DNA from: Candidatus Gemmiger excrementavium
GTDB taxonomy: Bacteria > Bacillota > Clostridia > Oscillospirales > Ruminococcaceae
Length of the DNA: 37,616 nucleotides
Assembly: GCA_019116485.1 (NCBI GenBank)
Contig: DXBO01000009.1
Span: 1-37,616 of the forward strand
Direction: 5' to 3'
Position numbers and translations under genes: made by a program. The notes below the pieces were generated by a model. The model had not been told where the DNA came from. It searched no databases and saw only the letters and a list, made by a program, of their open reading frames with translations. Numbering within the stretch: position 1 is the first letter of the stretch; every line of letters starts with the position of its first letter. This document shows, piece by piece, positions 23,678-30,836 of the stretch.

Positions 23678-24384
23678 TCAATTATTGAGGCTTGCTTTAT
23701 ATTCAAGGAAGTCCTGAATATAAGGATTGTTCGGATCATAAAGATCGTCAAAAGCTTCTTGAGTTTTTTCCTCAGATATTTTTTCTAAATCATCCCAGCT
23801 TACGCCGCCGAGCTCCTTTGCCACAGCATCTGAGTAAGCTCTCTTCTCTTCTATTGTCATATTCTCTACTTCTTCAGGCGTTAACTCTCTAGTAGTACCG
23901 TCGTTATAAACTCCAGGGGAGACTTCGTATTTCTCACCTGTATCTGCGGGGGTCTCGGTAGCGGTGGGGTCCGGTATCTGTTCAAGGTTACGGCCAAGGC
24001 TGTACTGCCTGAACTCCTCAATAAACTCGTGGGTACAACCCTCTTCCTGCTCCTTCGCTGCATCCCAGTGGTCATACCCACTTGAATAAATATCCTCATA
24101 CATCACATACCGGGTATCCTGACTGCTCCGAAGGTCCTCGTAGGTTACACATTATCATATTTGTAGGTCTCAACATATACGTCAAATTCGTAATCCGGGC
24201 TGTCCGCATTCACAGGGGTGGCGGCAGGCGCCGGTTCCGGGGTGGGAGCGGGGGTCGCCGTAGGGGCCGGGGTGGCGGCTGTCTCCGGGGTCTCAACCAC
24301 GGCAGGGGCAGACCCCGCTTTGTACCAGACCGCAGCAGCCAGGACAAGGACAACCACCACTGCCGCAGCGATCCATTTTTTCAT
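23678..24384 (-). pseudogene. Membrane-anchored protein gene split by a frameshift
   Basis: The first part (from ATG 24384, GGAGGAGG upstream) encodes a basic N-terminus, one membrane helix (WIAAAVVVVLVLAAAVWY), a Thr/Pro/Ala linker and then YEFDVYVETYKYDNV before TAA at 24145. The second part, in another frame, reads VTYEDLRSSQDTRYVMYEDI directly after this point and goes on for about 140 acidic residues to 23678. Removing one GT from GTGT at the junction gives an unbroken YKYDNVTYEDLRSS. So one 230-residue anchored protein appears broken by a dinucleotide duplication. No family is recognised. Base composition of the second part is clearly more AT-rich than its neighbours. A good promoter remains, so the break may be recent, or it may be a sequencing error. 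Confidence 0.65.
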
Positions 24385-24420
24385 CTTCTTTTCCTCCTCC
24401 ACCGGATGATCTCACGGGTA

Positions 24421-24449
24421 ATTATAACGCCGGGCGGTTCGCCTGGCAA
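24421..24449 (-). promoter_or_regulatory. Promoter of the frameshifted gene
   Basis: On the minus strand TTGCCA (24444-24449), a 17-base spacer and TATAAT (24421-24426) stand about 37 bases before ATG 24384. Confidence 0.75.
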
Positions 24450-24509
24450 GGGAACGCGCCGACTTTTCTGTACCCGGCGCATGTTTCGGTTGGCAGCGCC
24501 CGCATGTAT

Positions 24510-24558
24510 AAATCCCTCCCCCGGGTGGCATACTGCTACCCAAAGGGAGGGATTTTTT
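24510..24558 (+). promoter_or_regulatory. Terminator-shaped hairpin covering the DUF378 ribosome site
   Basis: AAATCCCTCCC (24510-24520) pairs with GGGAGGGATTT (24545-24555), with an inner GGGTGGC/GCTACCC stem, followed by a T-run that ends at the ATG (24559). The ribosome site GGGAGG is inside the 3' arm. No + strand gene lies upstream that would need a terminator here; the tRNA has its own. Confidence 0.72.
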
Positions 24559-24780
24559 ATGTCCGTATTCAAAAAACTGTTGCTGCTGCTGGCCATTGTG
24601 GGCGGCATCAACTGGGGTATCTACGGCATCTGGGGCTTCAACGCCGTGGGCTGGCTGCTGGGCGGCAGCCTGACCTGGGTGGCCCGCACCGTGTTTATCG
24701 TGGTGGGGGTGGCGGCGCTCTGCCTGGTGCCCAGCCTGTTTATGAGCGATACCCCTCAGGCGCAGCCCGGTTCCCGCTGA
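24559..24780 (+). CDS. DUF378 small membrane protein
   Basis: A 73-residue protein with two membrane helices, matching DUF378 (PF04070): KLLLLLAIVGGINWGIYGIWG, then AVGWLLGG and TVFIVVGVAALCLV. The central GxINWG motif is characteristic. Its function is unknown. It is buried in long track ORF 24082-24780; the real start is ATG 24559, placed directly after a T-run with GGGAGG as ribosome site. It is convergent with rodA. It stands alone, and its hairpin leader suggests expression is controlled by RNA structure. Confidence 0.85.
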   Translation: MSVFKKLLLLLAIVGGINWGIYGIWGFNAVGWLLGGSLTWVARTVFIVVGVAALCLVPSLFMSDTPQAQPGSR

Positions 24781-24784
24781 ACCT

Positions 24785-24807
24785 GGGCGGGCAGCGGCCC
24801 GCCCTAC
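24785..24807. repeat. Hairpin resembling the MITE end, between convergent genes
   Basis: GGGCGGGC and GCCCGCCC pair around AGCG and are followed by TAC, so on the minus strand it reads GTAGGGCGGGC, sharing ten bases with the end of the 23435-23593 element. It may be a solo or degenerate end. It could also serve as a weak terminator between the DUF378 gene and rodA. Confidence 0.5.
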
Positions 24808-24811
24808 ATAG

Positions 24812-25975
24812 TTACAGGATGGGTTCGGCGTCCAGGCGGGGGCCCTGGGCGTGCAGCCCTACGCTGAGCACCAGCCCCACGCACAGGTACATCATGACCA
24901 CGCTGGACCCGCCGGCTGAGAAGAAGGGCAGCGTCACCCCAATGACCGGCAGTACCTGCAGATTCATGCCCAGGTTGATGACGCACTGTACAAACAGCGC
25001 TGCAAAAATGCCCACGCAGATGTTGCGGCCCAGGGCGTCCCGGCTGCGCAGCGCCGTGCGCAGCGTGCGCAGGCACAGCACAAACAGCAGTGTCAGCACT
25101 GCCGCCGCGCCCACAAACCCCAGCACGTTGGCCAGGTAGGCAAAGATAAAATCGTTCCAGGCGTTGGGCACAAAAATATGCTCTCCGCTGAACAGCCCCT
25201 GCCCGGTCAGCCCGCCGGTGCCAATGGCCATGGCGCCCTTGTTCTGCTGGTAGGTAATGTCGGACAGCGCCGGATCTTCCGGCGTCAAAATCGCCATGAT
25301 GCGCTGGAACTGGTAGCCTTTCAGGATATCGGGTTTCAGGACCAGCAGCGCACCGCCGCCTACAATACCCCCGGCCAGCACGCCGCCCACCAGCCAGTGG
25401 GACAGCCCGCCCGCGTACAGCATAATCAGCCCGATGCCCAGAAACACCAGGGCGGTGCCGTCGTCGCCCTGCAGGTGGATCAAGAACGGCGGTACGATCA
25501 CATGGACCAGCAGCGGCAGCAGGTTGCGGGGGCGGTTGACCTGGCCCCGCAGGTGGCTCAGATGCAGCGCCAGCGTCAGGATAAAGCTGATTTTGGCCAG
25601 CTCGGCGGGCTGAAAGGTCATACCCCCCACCCGATACCAGCTGTAGTTGGAGGTGCCGCCCGCGTCGTAACCAACCGTTACCACGCCGAACCGGACGTTG
25701 TGCAAAAACAGGGTGGGCAGCACCAGCCCCCAGGCCACCGTGCCGTGCAGCGGCCAGGCCCGCGCCAGGGCGCGGTAGTCCACGGTGGAAAAAATGATGG
25801 CCAGCATGACCCCCAGCAAACTGGCGATCAACTGTACCGATGCTTTGTTGTTAGACCCCAGCTGGCTTTGCCCCAGCGAGACCAGAACCACCACGCTGAG
25901 CGCCGAACACAGCAGGCAGACCGCCAGATACAGCGCGTCCATGCGGCGCAGGTAGCGGCGGATCAGTGGATACAT
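24812..25975 (-). CDS. rodA: RodA-like SEDS protein
   Basis: A 387-residue SEDS-family protein, probably the elongation-type glycan polymerase. It has about ten helices and the motifs WYRVGGMTFQPAELAKISFI, IAIGTGG-like AMAIGTGGLTGQGLFSGEHI, FVPNAWNDFIFAYLANVLGF and LPFFSAGGSSVVMMYL. The catalytic-loop Asp is kept (NDFIF). The flanking acidic residues differ, with PNAW for the usual PExx and ANVLGF for xEExGF, so the loop is divergent. The start ATG 25975 (GGGAG upstream) is preferred over the track's 26035. No mreBCD or PBP2 gene is adjacent. Confidence 0.87.
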   Translation of the reverse strand: MYPLIRRYLRRMDALYLAVCLLCSALSVVVLVSLGQSQLGSNNKASVQLIASLLGVMLAIIFSTVDYRALARAWPLHGTVAWGLVLPTLFLHNVRFGVVTVGYDAGGTSNYSWYRVGGMTFQPAELAKISFILTLALHLSHLRGQVNRPRNLLPLLVHVIVPPFLIHLQGDDGTALVFLGIGLIMLYAGGLSHWLVGGVLAGGIVGGGALLVLKPDILKGYQFQRIMAILTPEDPALSDITYQQNKGAMAIGTGGLTGQGLFSGEHIFVPNAWNDFIFAYLANVLGFVGAAAVLTLLFVLCLRTLRTALRSRDALGRNICVGIFAALFVQCVINLGMNLQVLPVIGVTLPFFSAGGSSVVMMYLCVGLVLSVGLHAQGPRLDAEPIL

Positions 25976-26050
25976 AGGCAAACTCCCTTCGGGTAGATTA
26001 TCCCTATTATAGCGCATTGGGGGGCGTTTGACCACGGCTGCAAATTAAAT

Positions 26051-26079
26051 TTTACAAATCGCCCGTTGTGTACTATAAT
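26051..26079 (+). promoter_or_regulatory. Promoter of tsaE
   Basis: TTTACA (26051-26056), a 17-base spacer and TATAAT (26074-26079), 32 bases before the tsaE start. Confidence 0.8.
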
Positions 26080-26111
26080 ACATACGACTACGCTGTAAGG
26101 AGTATGCCGCC

Positions 26112-26525
26112 ATGCAGGAATATACCACCCACTCCCGGGATGAGACCGTGGCCCTGGGCCGGGAATTTGCCAAAACGCTGCCTGCCGGGGCACTCATCGC
26201 CTTTACCGGCGGCCTGGGAGCGGGCAAGACCGCGTTCTGCCAGGGCCTGGCCGAGGGCCTGGGCTGCACCGACCCGGTGAGCAGCCCTACCTTTGCCATC
26301 GTCAACTACTACCGGGGCCCCCGGCCGCTGGCCCACTTTGACCTCTACCGCATCCACACCGAAAACGACCTGGCCGCTGCCGGGTTCTATGACTACCTGG
26401 ACATGGGCGCTGTGGTGGCCTGTGAGTGGAGCGAAAACTGTGCCGAATTGCTGGCCCAGGAACAGCCTATCCCCGTGCATATCGAGCGCATTGACGAGAC
26501 AACGCGCAAAATCACCATCGGGTAA
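26112..26525 (+). CDS. tsaE: tRNA t6A synthesis ATPase TsaE
   Basis: TsaE is the small ATPase that helps TsaB-TsaD make N6-threonylcarbamoyladenosine at position 37 of ANN-reading tRNAs. The 137-residue protein has Walker A FTGGLGAGKTAF (about 32-43), the switch sequence VSSPTFAIVNYY and HFDLYRI, then VACEWSEN near residue 100. GGAG lies nine bases before ATG 26112. tsaB follows after 57 bases. tsaD is not in the window. Confidence 0.95.
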   Translation: MQEYTTHSRDETVALGREFAKTLPAGALIAFTGGLGAGKTAFCQGLAEGLGCTDPVSSPTFAIVNYYRGPRPLAHFDLYRIHTENDLAAAGFYDYLDMGAVVACEWSENCAELLAQEQPIPVHIERIDETTRKITIG

Positions 26526-26582
26526 TTTTTTACTACATATCGGACAAAAGAGATAAAATATACATTTTGTACAGGTGATACC

Positions 26583-27296
26583 ATGAATTTACTGGCTGTA
26601 GACACCGCGGGCAAGACCGCCGCTGTGGCGGTGCTGCGGGACGATACACTGCTGTACGAGACCCAGTGCAACAACGGCCTGACCCACAGCGAAACGCTGC
26701 TGCCTATGATCGACACGGCGCTGCGCGCCTGCGGACTGACCGTGAACGACCTGGATGTGCTGGGGGCCACCAACGGTCCCGGCAGCTTTACGGGGCTGCG
26801 CATCGGGCTGTCGGTCATCAAGGGGCTGGCACTGCCCCGGCAGATTCCCTGTGCCCCGGTGTCCACCATGGCGGCACTGGCCTACGGGCTGGCCGGGCAG
26901 GGGACTGTCATCGGTGCCCAGGACGCCCGCCGGGGCCAGGTCTACTGGGCCGCTTTTGACCTGGAAAGCCATGCCCGCCTGACCGAGGATGCCGCCGCGC
27001 CGGTGACTGCACTGCAGGATTTTGTACAGAACTGTAAAAAACCTTTGTTTTTTGTTGGCGACGGCGCCGCTTTGTGTTACAATACCTATGGACAGGTGCC
27101 TGGCGTGGCAGCCTGCCCGCCGGCGCTGCAGGTGTTGCGCGGGGCGGGTGTGGCGCTGGCGGCCAGAGCCCTGTGGGAAAGTGGAGGCTGTGTGCCCCCC
27201 GCCGCGCTGCTGCCGGATTACCACCGGCTGAGCCAGGCGGAGCGGGAACGGGCCGAAAAAGAAAAACAGCAGGGGGAAACGACCAATGCAATTTGA
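26583..27296 (+). CDS. tsaB: tRNA t6A synthesis protein TsaB
   Basis: TsaB is the inactive paralogue of TsaD that scaffolds the t6A complex. The 237-residue protein starts MNLLAVDTAGKTAAVAV. It shows the family blocks HSETLLPMID and GATNGPGSFTGLRIGLSVIKGLA, and then QDARRGQVYWAAF. The C-terminal tail is basic and Gln/Glu-rich (ERERAEKEKQQGE). It overlaps rpiB by 11 bases, so translation is coupled. The usual neighbour rimI is absent here. Confidence 0.95.
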   Translation: MNLLAVDTAGKTAAVAVLRDDTLLYETQCNNGLTHSETLLPMIDTALRACGLTVNDLDVLGATNGPGSFTGLRIGLSVIKGLALPRQIPCAPVSTMAALAYGLAGQGTVIGAQDARRGQVYWAAFDLESHARLTEDAAAPVTALQDFVQNCKKPLFFVGDGAALCYNTYGQVPGVAACPPALQVLRGAGVALAARALWESGGCVPPAALLPDYHRLSQAERERAEKEKQQGETTNAI

Positions 27297-27738
27297 CAAA
27301 CCCATCGCCTTGGCCGCCGATCACGGCGGCTATGAACTGAAAGAGGCCATCAAGGCCCACCTGACCGAGCGCGGCATCGCCTTTGAGGATTTCGGCACCG
27401 ACTCCGCCGCCAGCGTGGACTATCCCGACTACGCTGCCGCCGGCTGTGCGGCTGTGCAGGAGGGACGCTGCACTTTCGCCATTCTGTGCTGCGGCACCGG
27501 TGTGGGCATGTCCATGTGCGCCAACAAGATGCAGGGCATCCGCGCCTGCTGCTGCAGCGACACTTTCAGCGCTGAGTTTACCCGCCGCCACAACGACGCC
27601 AACGCCCTGTGCCTGGGTGGCCGGGTGGTGGGCGCCGGGTTGGGCTGCCAGATCGTGGACGCCTTCCTGAATGCCGAATTTGAGGGCGGGCGCCACCAGA
27701 AACGTATCGACAAAATGATGGCACTGCAGGGCCGCTGA
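27286..27738 (+). CDS. rpiB: Ribose-5-phosphate isomerase B
   Basis: RpiB interconverts ribulose-5-phosphate and ribose-5-phosphate. The 150-residue protein has the N-terminal [19 protein letters not shown], the catalytic cysteine block [16 protein letters not shown] and the late ARRHNDAN-type [18 protein letters not shown]. Members of the wider LacAB/RpiB family are similar, but the length and single gene favour RpiB. It supplies ribose-5-phosphate for PRPP, which the following upp gene uses as substrate; this link is metabolic, not proven as one operon. Confidence 0.94.
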   Translation: MQFDKPIALAADHGGYELKEAIKAHLTERGIAFEDFGTDSAASVDYPDYAAAGCAAVQEGRCTFAILCCGTGVGMSMCANKMQGIRACCCSDTFSAEFTRRHNDANALCLGGRVVGAGLGCQIVDAFLNAEFEGGRHQKRIDKMMALQGR

Positions 27739-27753
27739 ATCCCCGGTTTTCTT

Positions 27754-27783
27754 TTGCCTGTACCGACAGGCTGACGATAAAAT
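27754..27783 (+). promoter_or_regulatory. Possible upp promoter
   Basis: TTGCCT (27754-27759), an 18-base spacer and TAAAAT (27778-27783), with GCCTGT/ACAGGC forming a small dyad from the -35 into the spacer. It is weaker than the other promoters listed. Confidence 0.42.
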
Positions 27784-27806
27784 TCATTCAACAAGGAGAT
27801 TGTACC

Positions 27807-28436
27807 ATGAGCGTTGTCGAAATCGTAGATCATCCCCTGATTCAGCACAAGATCAGCCTGCTGCGGGACCGCAATACCGGCACCAAGGAATTCCGTGACC
27901 TGGTTAGCGAAGTGGCCATGCTGCTGTGCTATGAGGCTACCCGGGACCTGCCTACCGAGGAGGTCGAGGTGGAGACCCCCATTGCGCTGTCCCGCACCAA
28001 GGTCCTGGCCGGGCGTAAACTGGCGCTGGTGCCCATTCTGCGCGCGGGCCTGGGTATGGTGGATGGCATGCTGTCCATGATCCCCGCCGCCAAGGTGGGT
28101 CACATCGGCCTCTACCGCAATGAGGAGACCCTCAAGCCAGTGGAATACTACTGCAAACTGCCCAGCGACATCGACGAGCGCGAAGTGCTGGTACTGGACC
28201 CCATGCTGGCCACCGGCGGCAGCGCCTCCGATGCCATCAGCCAGATCAAGAAGCGCGGCGCCAAGCACATCAAGTTCATCGGCCTCATTGCTGCGCCCGA
28301 AGGTCTGAAAGCCCTGCATGAGAACCACCCCGATGTGGATATCTATGTGGGCGCCCTGGACGAGAAACTCAACGACCTGGGCTACATCGTGCCCGGCCTG
28401 GGCGATGCCGGTGACCGCATTTTCGGCACCAAATAA
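27807..28436 (+). CDS. upp: Uracil phosphoribosyltransferase
   Basis: Upp salvages uracil to UMP with PRPP. The 209-residue protein has normal length. It begins with [14 protein letters not shown] and has [16 protein letters not shown], the PRPP-binding loop [18 protein letters not shown] (about 128-145) and the C-terminal uracil-binding [23 protein letters not shown] precedes ATG 27807. A strong terminator follows 15 bases after the stop. Confidence 0.97.
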   Translation: MSVVEIVDHPLIQHKISLLRDRNTGTKEFRDLVSEVAMLLCYEATRDLPTEEVEVETPIALSRTKVLAGRKLALVPILRAGLGMVDGMLSMIPAAKVGHIGLYRNEETLKPVEYYCKLPSDIDEREVLVLDPMLATGGSASDAISQIKKRGAKHIKFIGLIAAPEGLKALHENHPDVDIYVGALDEKLNDLGYIVPGLGDAGDRIFGTK

Positions 28437-28451
28437 CAGCGATACCACGCC

Positions 28452-28490
28452 AAAGGGCGCGGGCCTATGGGCCTGCGCCCTTTGCTTTTT
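28452..28490 (+). terminator. Terminator after upp
   Basis: AAAGGGCGCGGGCC and GGCCTGCGCCCTTT form a 14-bp stem with one G-U pair, followed by GCTTTTT. It overlaps the last codon of the convergent Crp/Fnr gene. Confidence 0.92.
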
Positions 28491-29154
28491 ACAGCGCTTC
28501 CGGTTCCGTGTGCAGTTCCACTGTGCGGCGGCCCAGTTCCAGCAGCCCTTCGCGCTGCATCCGGGACAATGTGCTGCTCAGTGCGCTGCGGTCCACCCCC
28601 AGAAAATCCGCCAGCTGCTGCCGGTCAAAGGGCAGTGTGAACCGCAGGCTGCCTTGCTGCACCGCCAGCGCTGAGAAGTAGGCTGTTACCCGCCCGCGGA
28701 TGGTCTTGGGTGCTGTGTACAGATTGCGCCGGGCCAGACCAAGATTTTTGCGCGCCGCGATCTGCAGCAGGTTGCGGGCCATCTGCTGGCGCCAGCGTTC
28801 TGTGCCGGGGGCCAGCAGCCGCCCGGCCGCCAGAAACAGCACTTCACCGTCACAGGCGGCTGTTACATTCACCAGCAGCGGCTCCCCGGGCAGGCAGGCG
28901 TAGGTTTCGGCAAACAGGTCGCCCTCCCCGGCCTGGCCCAGCAGGGTGGTGCTGCCCCATACATCCAGGTGTTCAATGTGTACCTGCCCGGCCAGTATCA
29001 ACCCCAGGTGAGTGACCCGTTGCCCGGCCTGCAGCAGCAGTTCATCTTTGACAAAGGGGCGGCGGCGGGTATCCAGGGCCGCCAGTGCGGCCCGGACCTC
29101 CTCTTCTGTTAACCCCAGGAACAGCGGTGTGGCGGGCAAATCGCGGATTTCCAT
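28489..29154 (-). CDS. Crp/Fnr-family transcription regulator
   Basis: A 221-residue regulator with an N-terminal cyclic-nucleotide-binding-like beta roll (about 10-120, with GLILAGQVHIEHLDVWGSTT and GEGDLFAE) and a C-terminal winged helix. The recognition region is FDRQQLADFLGVDRSALSST followed by LSRMQREGLLEL. There is no cysteine cluster of the Fnr type at the N-terminus, so the signal is unknown. It is divergent from a 4Fe-4S protein, and a perfect 18-bp palindrome stands between them as the likely operator. I recall similar regulators beside ferredoxin/hybrid-cluster genes in clostridia that respond to nitrosative or redox stress; no hcp gene is present here. Confidence 0.88.
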   Translation of the reverse strand: MEIRDLPATPLFLGLTEEEVRAALAALDTRRRPFVKDELLLQAGQRVTHLGLILAGQVHIEHLDVWGSTTLLGQAGEGDLFAETYACLPGEPLLVNVTAACDGEVLFLAAGRLLAPGTERWRQQMARNLLQIAARKNLGLARRNLYTAPKTIRGRVTAYFSALAVQQGSLRFTLPFDRQQLADFLGVDRSALSSTLSRMQREGLLELGRRTVELHTEPEAL

Positions 29155-29169
29155 GGCTTTCCTCCCGAA

Positions 29170-29187
29170 ATGTTGTAGCTACAACAT
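29170..29187. promoter_or_regulatory. Perfect 18-bp palindrome, likely Crp/Fnr operator
   Basis: ATGTTGTAGCTACAACAT lies between the divergent regulator and 4Fe-4S genes. It is just downstream of the regulator's own predicted transcription start, and is centred about 41.5 bases upstream of a possible start for the 4Fe-4S gene. Confidence 0.8.
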
Positions 29188-29200
29188 ACAATCTGCCTGT

Positions 29201-29229
29201 ATTGTAGTAAACTGGCGGTACAAAGTCAA
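29201..29229 (-). promoter_or_regulatory. Promoter of the Crp/Fnr gene
   Basis: On the minus strand TTGACT (29224-29229), a 17-base spacer and TACAAT (29201-29206). The palindromic operator begins about 13 bases downstream of the -10, where a bound regulator would block its own gene. Confidence 0.7.
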
Positions 29230-29246
29230 TACGGAGGCAATTCTTC

Positions 29247-29936
29247 ATGAAAAGACGCATCATTGAGATCGATCAGGAAAAATGCAACGGCTGCGGCGCC
29301 TGTGCCGCGGCCTGCCACGAGGGCGCCATCGGTATGGTAGGGGGCAAGGCTCGCCTGCTGCGGGACGACTACTGCGACGGCCTGGGCGACTGTCTGCCCA
29401 CTTGCCCCACCGGGGCGATCACCTTTGTGGAGCGGGAGGCCGCCCCCTACGACGAGGCCGCCGTCCAGGCCGCCAAGGCTGCCCAAGCACCCCTGGCCTG
29501 CGGCTGCCCCGGCAGCATGGCCAAGGCCATCCACCGGCAGAACGATGCCCCGGCGGCCCCCACAGCGGCGCCCAGCCGCCTGACCCAGTGGCCGGTGCAG
29601 ATCAAGCTGGTGCCGGTGGAGGCCCCCTACTTCGATGGCGCCAAGCTGCTGGTGGCAGCAGACTGCTCGGCCTACGCCTATGCGGCGTTCCATGAACGGT
29701 TCATCCGCGGGCATATTACCCTGGTGGGCTGCCCCAAGCTGGACGGGGTGGACTACAGCGAAAAGCTCGCCGAGATTTTGCGCCGCAACGACATCCGGGA
29801 ACTGACCGTGGTGCGCATGGAGGTGCCCTGCTGCGGCGGGTTGGAAAACGCTGCCAAGCGGGCGCTGCAGGTCAGCGGTAAGTTCATCCCCTGGCAGGTG
29901 GTGACCGTCTCCACCGACGGACGGATTCTGGACTGA
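29247..29936 (+). CDS. 4Fe-4S dicluster-type protein
   Basis: A 229-residue iron-sulfur protein. The first cluster motif CNGCGACAAACHEGAI (about 13-28) is a full CxxCxxCxxxC. The second, CDGLGDCLPTCPTGAI (about 43-58), has the family form with one cysteine spacing unlike a standard ferredoxin. Further cysteines occur in LACGCPGSM (about 86-94), VGCPK and VPCCGG (near 190). The C-terminal region is shared with clostridial proteins annotated as 4Fe-4S binding proteins beside Crp-type regulators. It probably passes electrons in a redox stress response. GGAGG lies nine bases before ATG 29247. It is cytosolic. Confidence 0.85.
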   Translation: MKRRIIEIDQEKCNGCGACAAACHEGAIGMVGGKARLLRDDYCDGLGDCLPTCPTGAITFVEREAAPYDEAAVQAAKAAQAPLACGCPGSMAKAIHRQNDAPAAPTAAPSRLTQWPVQIKLVPVEAPYFDGAKLLVAADCSAYAYAAFHERFIRGHITLVGCPKLDGVDYSEKLAEILRRNDIRELTVVRMEVPCCGGLENAAKRALQVSGKFIPWQVVTVSTDGRILD

Positions 29937-29951
29937 TTTTGACAAAACCTC

Positions 29952-29982
29952 TTGACTTCAAGTGCGCTTTAAGTGCTACCAT
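29952..29982 (+). promoter_or_regulatory. MerR-type promoter with 19-bp spacer
   Basis: TTGACT (29952-29957) and TACCAT (29977-29982) are separated by 19 bases, two more than normal. The dyad ACTTCAAGTGCGCTTTAAGT (29955-29974) fills the spacer. This is the layout that MerR-family activators untwist. No merR gene is in the window. Confidence 0.8.
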
Positions 29983-30016
29983 GTAGACAAAGCAAAGATG
30001 TCAGGAGGTTTTCTTT

Positions 30017-30778
30017 ATGGAAGATCGTATTCAGCGCTGCACCGAAAAGTTCGGCATGCTGTTCGGCTGCGCCCCGGCAGGGGACGAGGGGACCGACCCC
30101 GAGTTTATGCAGATTTTGCAGCGGTTTATCTTTGGGGAAGTGTGTTATACCGGCGAGCTCAGCGACGCTGACCGGGAACTGGTCACGGTCACGGTGCTGG
30201 CTGTCAATCAGACACTGCCTCAGCTGAAATCCCACGTGGGGGCGGCCCTTAATGTGGGCTGCACACCGGTGGAAATCCGGGAGGCAATTTATCAGTGCGC
30301 ACCGTTTATCGGGTTCCCCAAGACCCTCAACGCCATTGCCGCTATGAACGAGGCGTTCACCGCTGCGGGTATTGCGCTGCCGCTGCCCGCCCAGCGCACG
30401 GTGGCCGATGAAGACCGCTACGAGGCGGGACTGGCCTTGCAGAAGCCCCTCTACGGCACCGAGATTGCTGACCGCTATGCTGATTTGCCGCCTGTCTATG
30501 CCGAAGCGGTCCCACGGCTGCTGACCGAGTTCTGCTTTGGCGACTTCGCCACCCGTACCGGCCTGGATGCTGCCCGGCGGGAACTGCTCACCGTGGTGAT
30601 GCTGGCCGCTCTGGGCGGGGCGGAACCCCAGGTACAGGCCCATGTGCTGGGGGCCGAAAAGGCGGGCAATTCCCGTGACCTCATCCTGGCGGCACTGGTA
30701 CACGCCATGCCCTACATGGGGGTGCCGCGGCTGTTCAACGCCCTCAACGCCGCCCGCACGGCTTGGGATCAGGCGTAA
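30017..30778 (+). CDS. Carboxymuconolactone decarboxylase-like protein, two domains
   Basis: A 253-residue protein made of two CMD/AhpD-type helical domains. The first (about 35-115) contains FGEVCYTGELSDADRELVTV and VGCTPVEIREAIYQCAPFIG. The second (about 165-250) contains FCFGDFATRTGLDAARRELL and LILAALVHAMPYMGVPRLFN. Neither has the AhpD CxxC pair, so it is not a classic peroxidase partner. Double-domain CMD proteins are often linked to MerR-regulated aldo-keto reductase or quinone/electrophile responses, and the promoter in front is MerR-type. The reaction is unknown. AGGAGG lies seven bases before ATG 30017. Confidence 0.87.
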   Translation: MEDRIQRCTEKFGMLFGCAPAGDEGTDPEFMQILQRFIFGEVCYTGELSDADRELVTVTVLAVNQTLPQLKSHVGAALNVGCTPVEIREAIYQCAPFIGFPKTLNAIAAMNEAFTAAGIALPLPAQRTVADEDRYEAGLALQKPLYGTEIADRYADLPPVYAEAVPRLLTEFCFGDFATRTGLDAARRELLTVVMLAALGGAEPQVQAHVLGAEKAGNSRDLILAALVHAMPYMGVPRLFNALNAARTAWDQA

Positions 30779-30787
30779 ATCCACAAC

Positions 30788-30824
30788 GAAAAAGAACCGT
30801 TCCCAACCGGGGACGGTTCTTTTG
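30788..30824. terminator. Bidirectional terminator, CMD gene / PFL gene
   Basis: AAAAAGAACCGTTCCC and GGGGACGGTTCTTTT pair with a short AACC loop, with A- and T-tracts on both sides, between two convergent genes. Confidence 0.9.
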
Positions 30825-30836
30825 TTTGCAGCAAAC

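Noticed and set aside
23275-24860. Genomic island or prophage remnant at tRNA-Leu
   Set aside because: No integrase, phage gene or duplicated tRNA 3' end is visible; only repeats and one odd gene support the idea.
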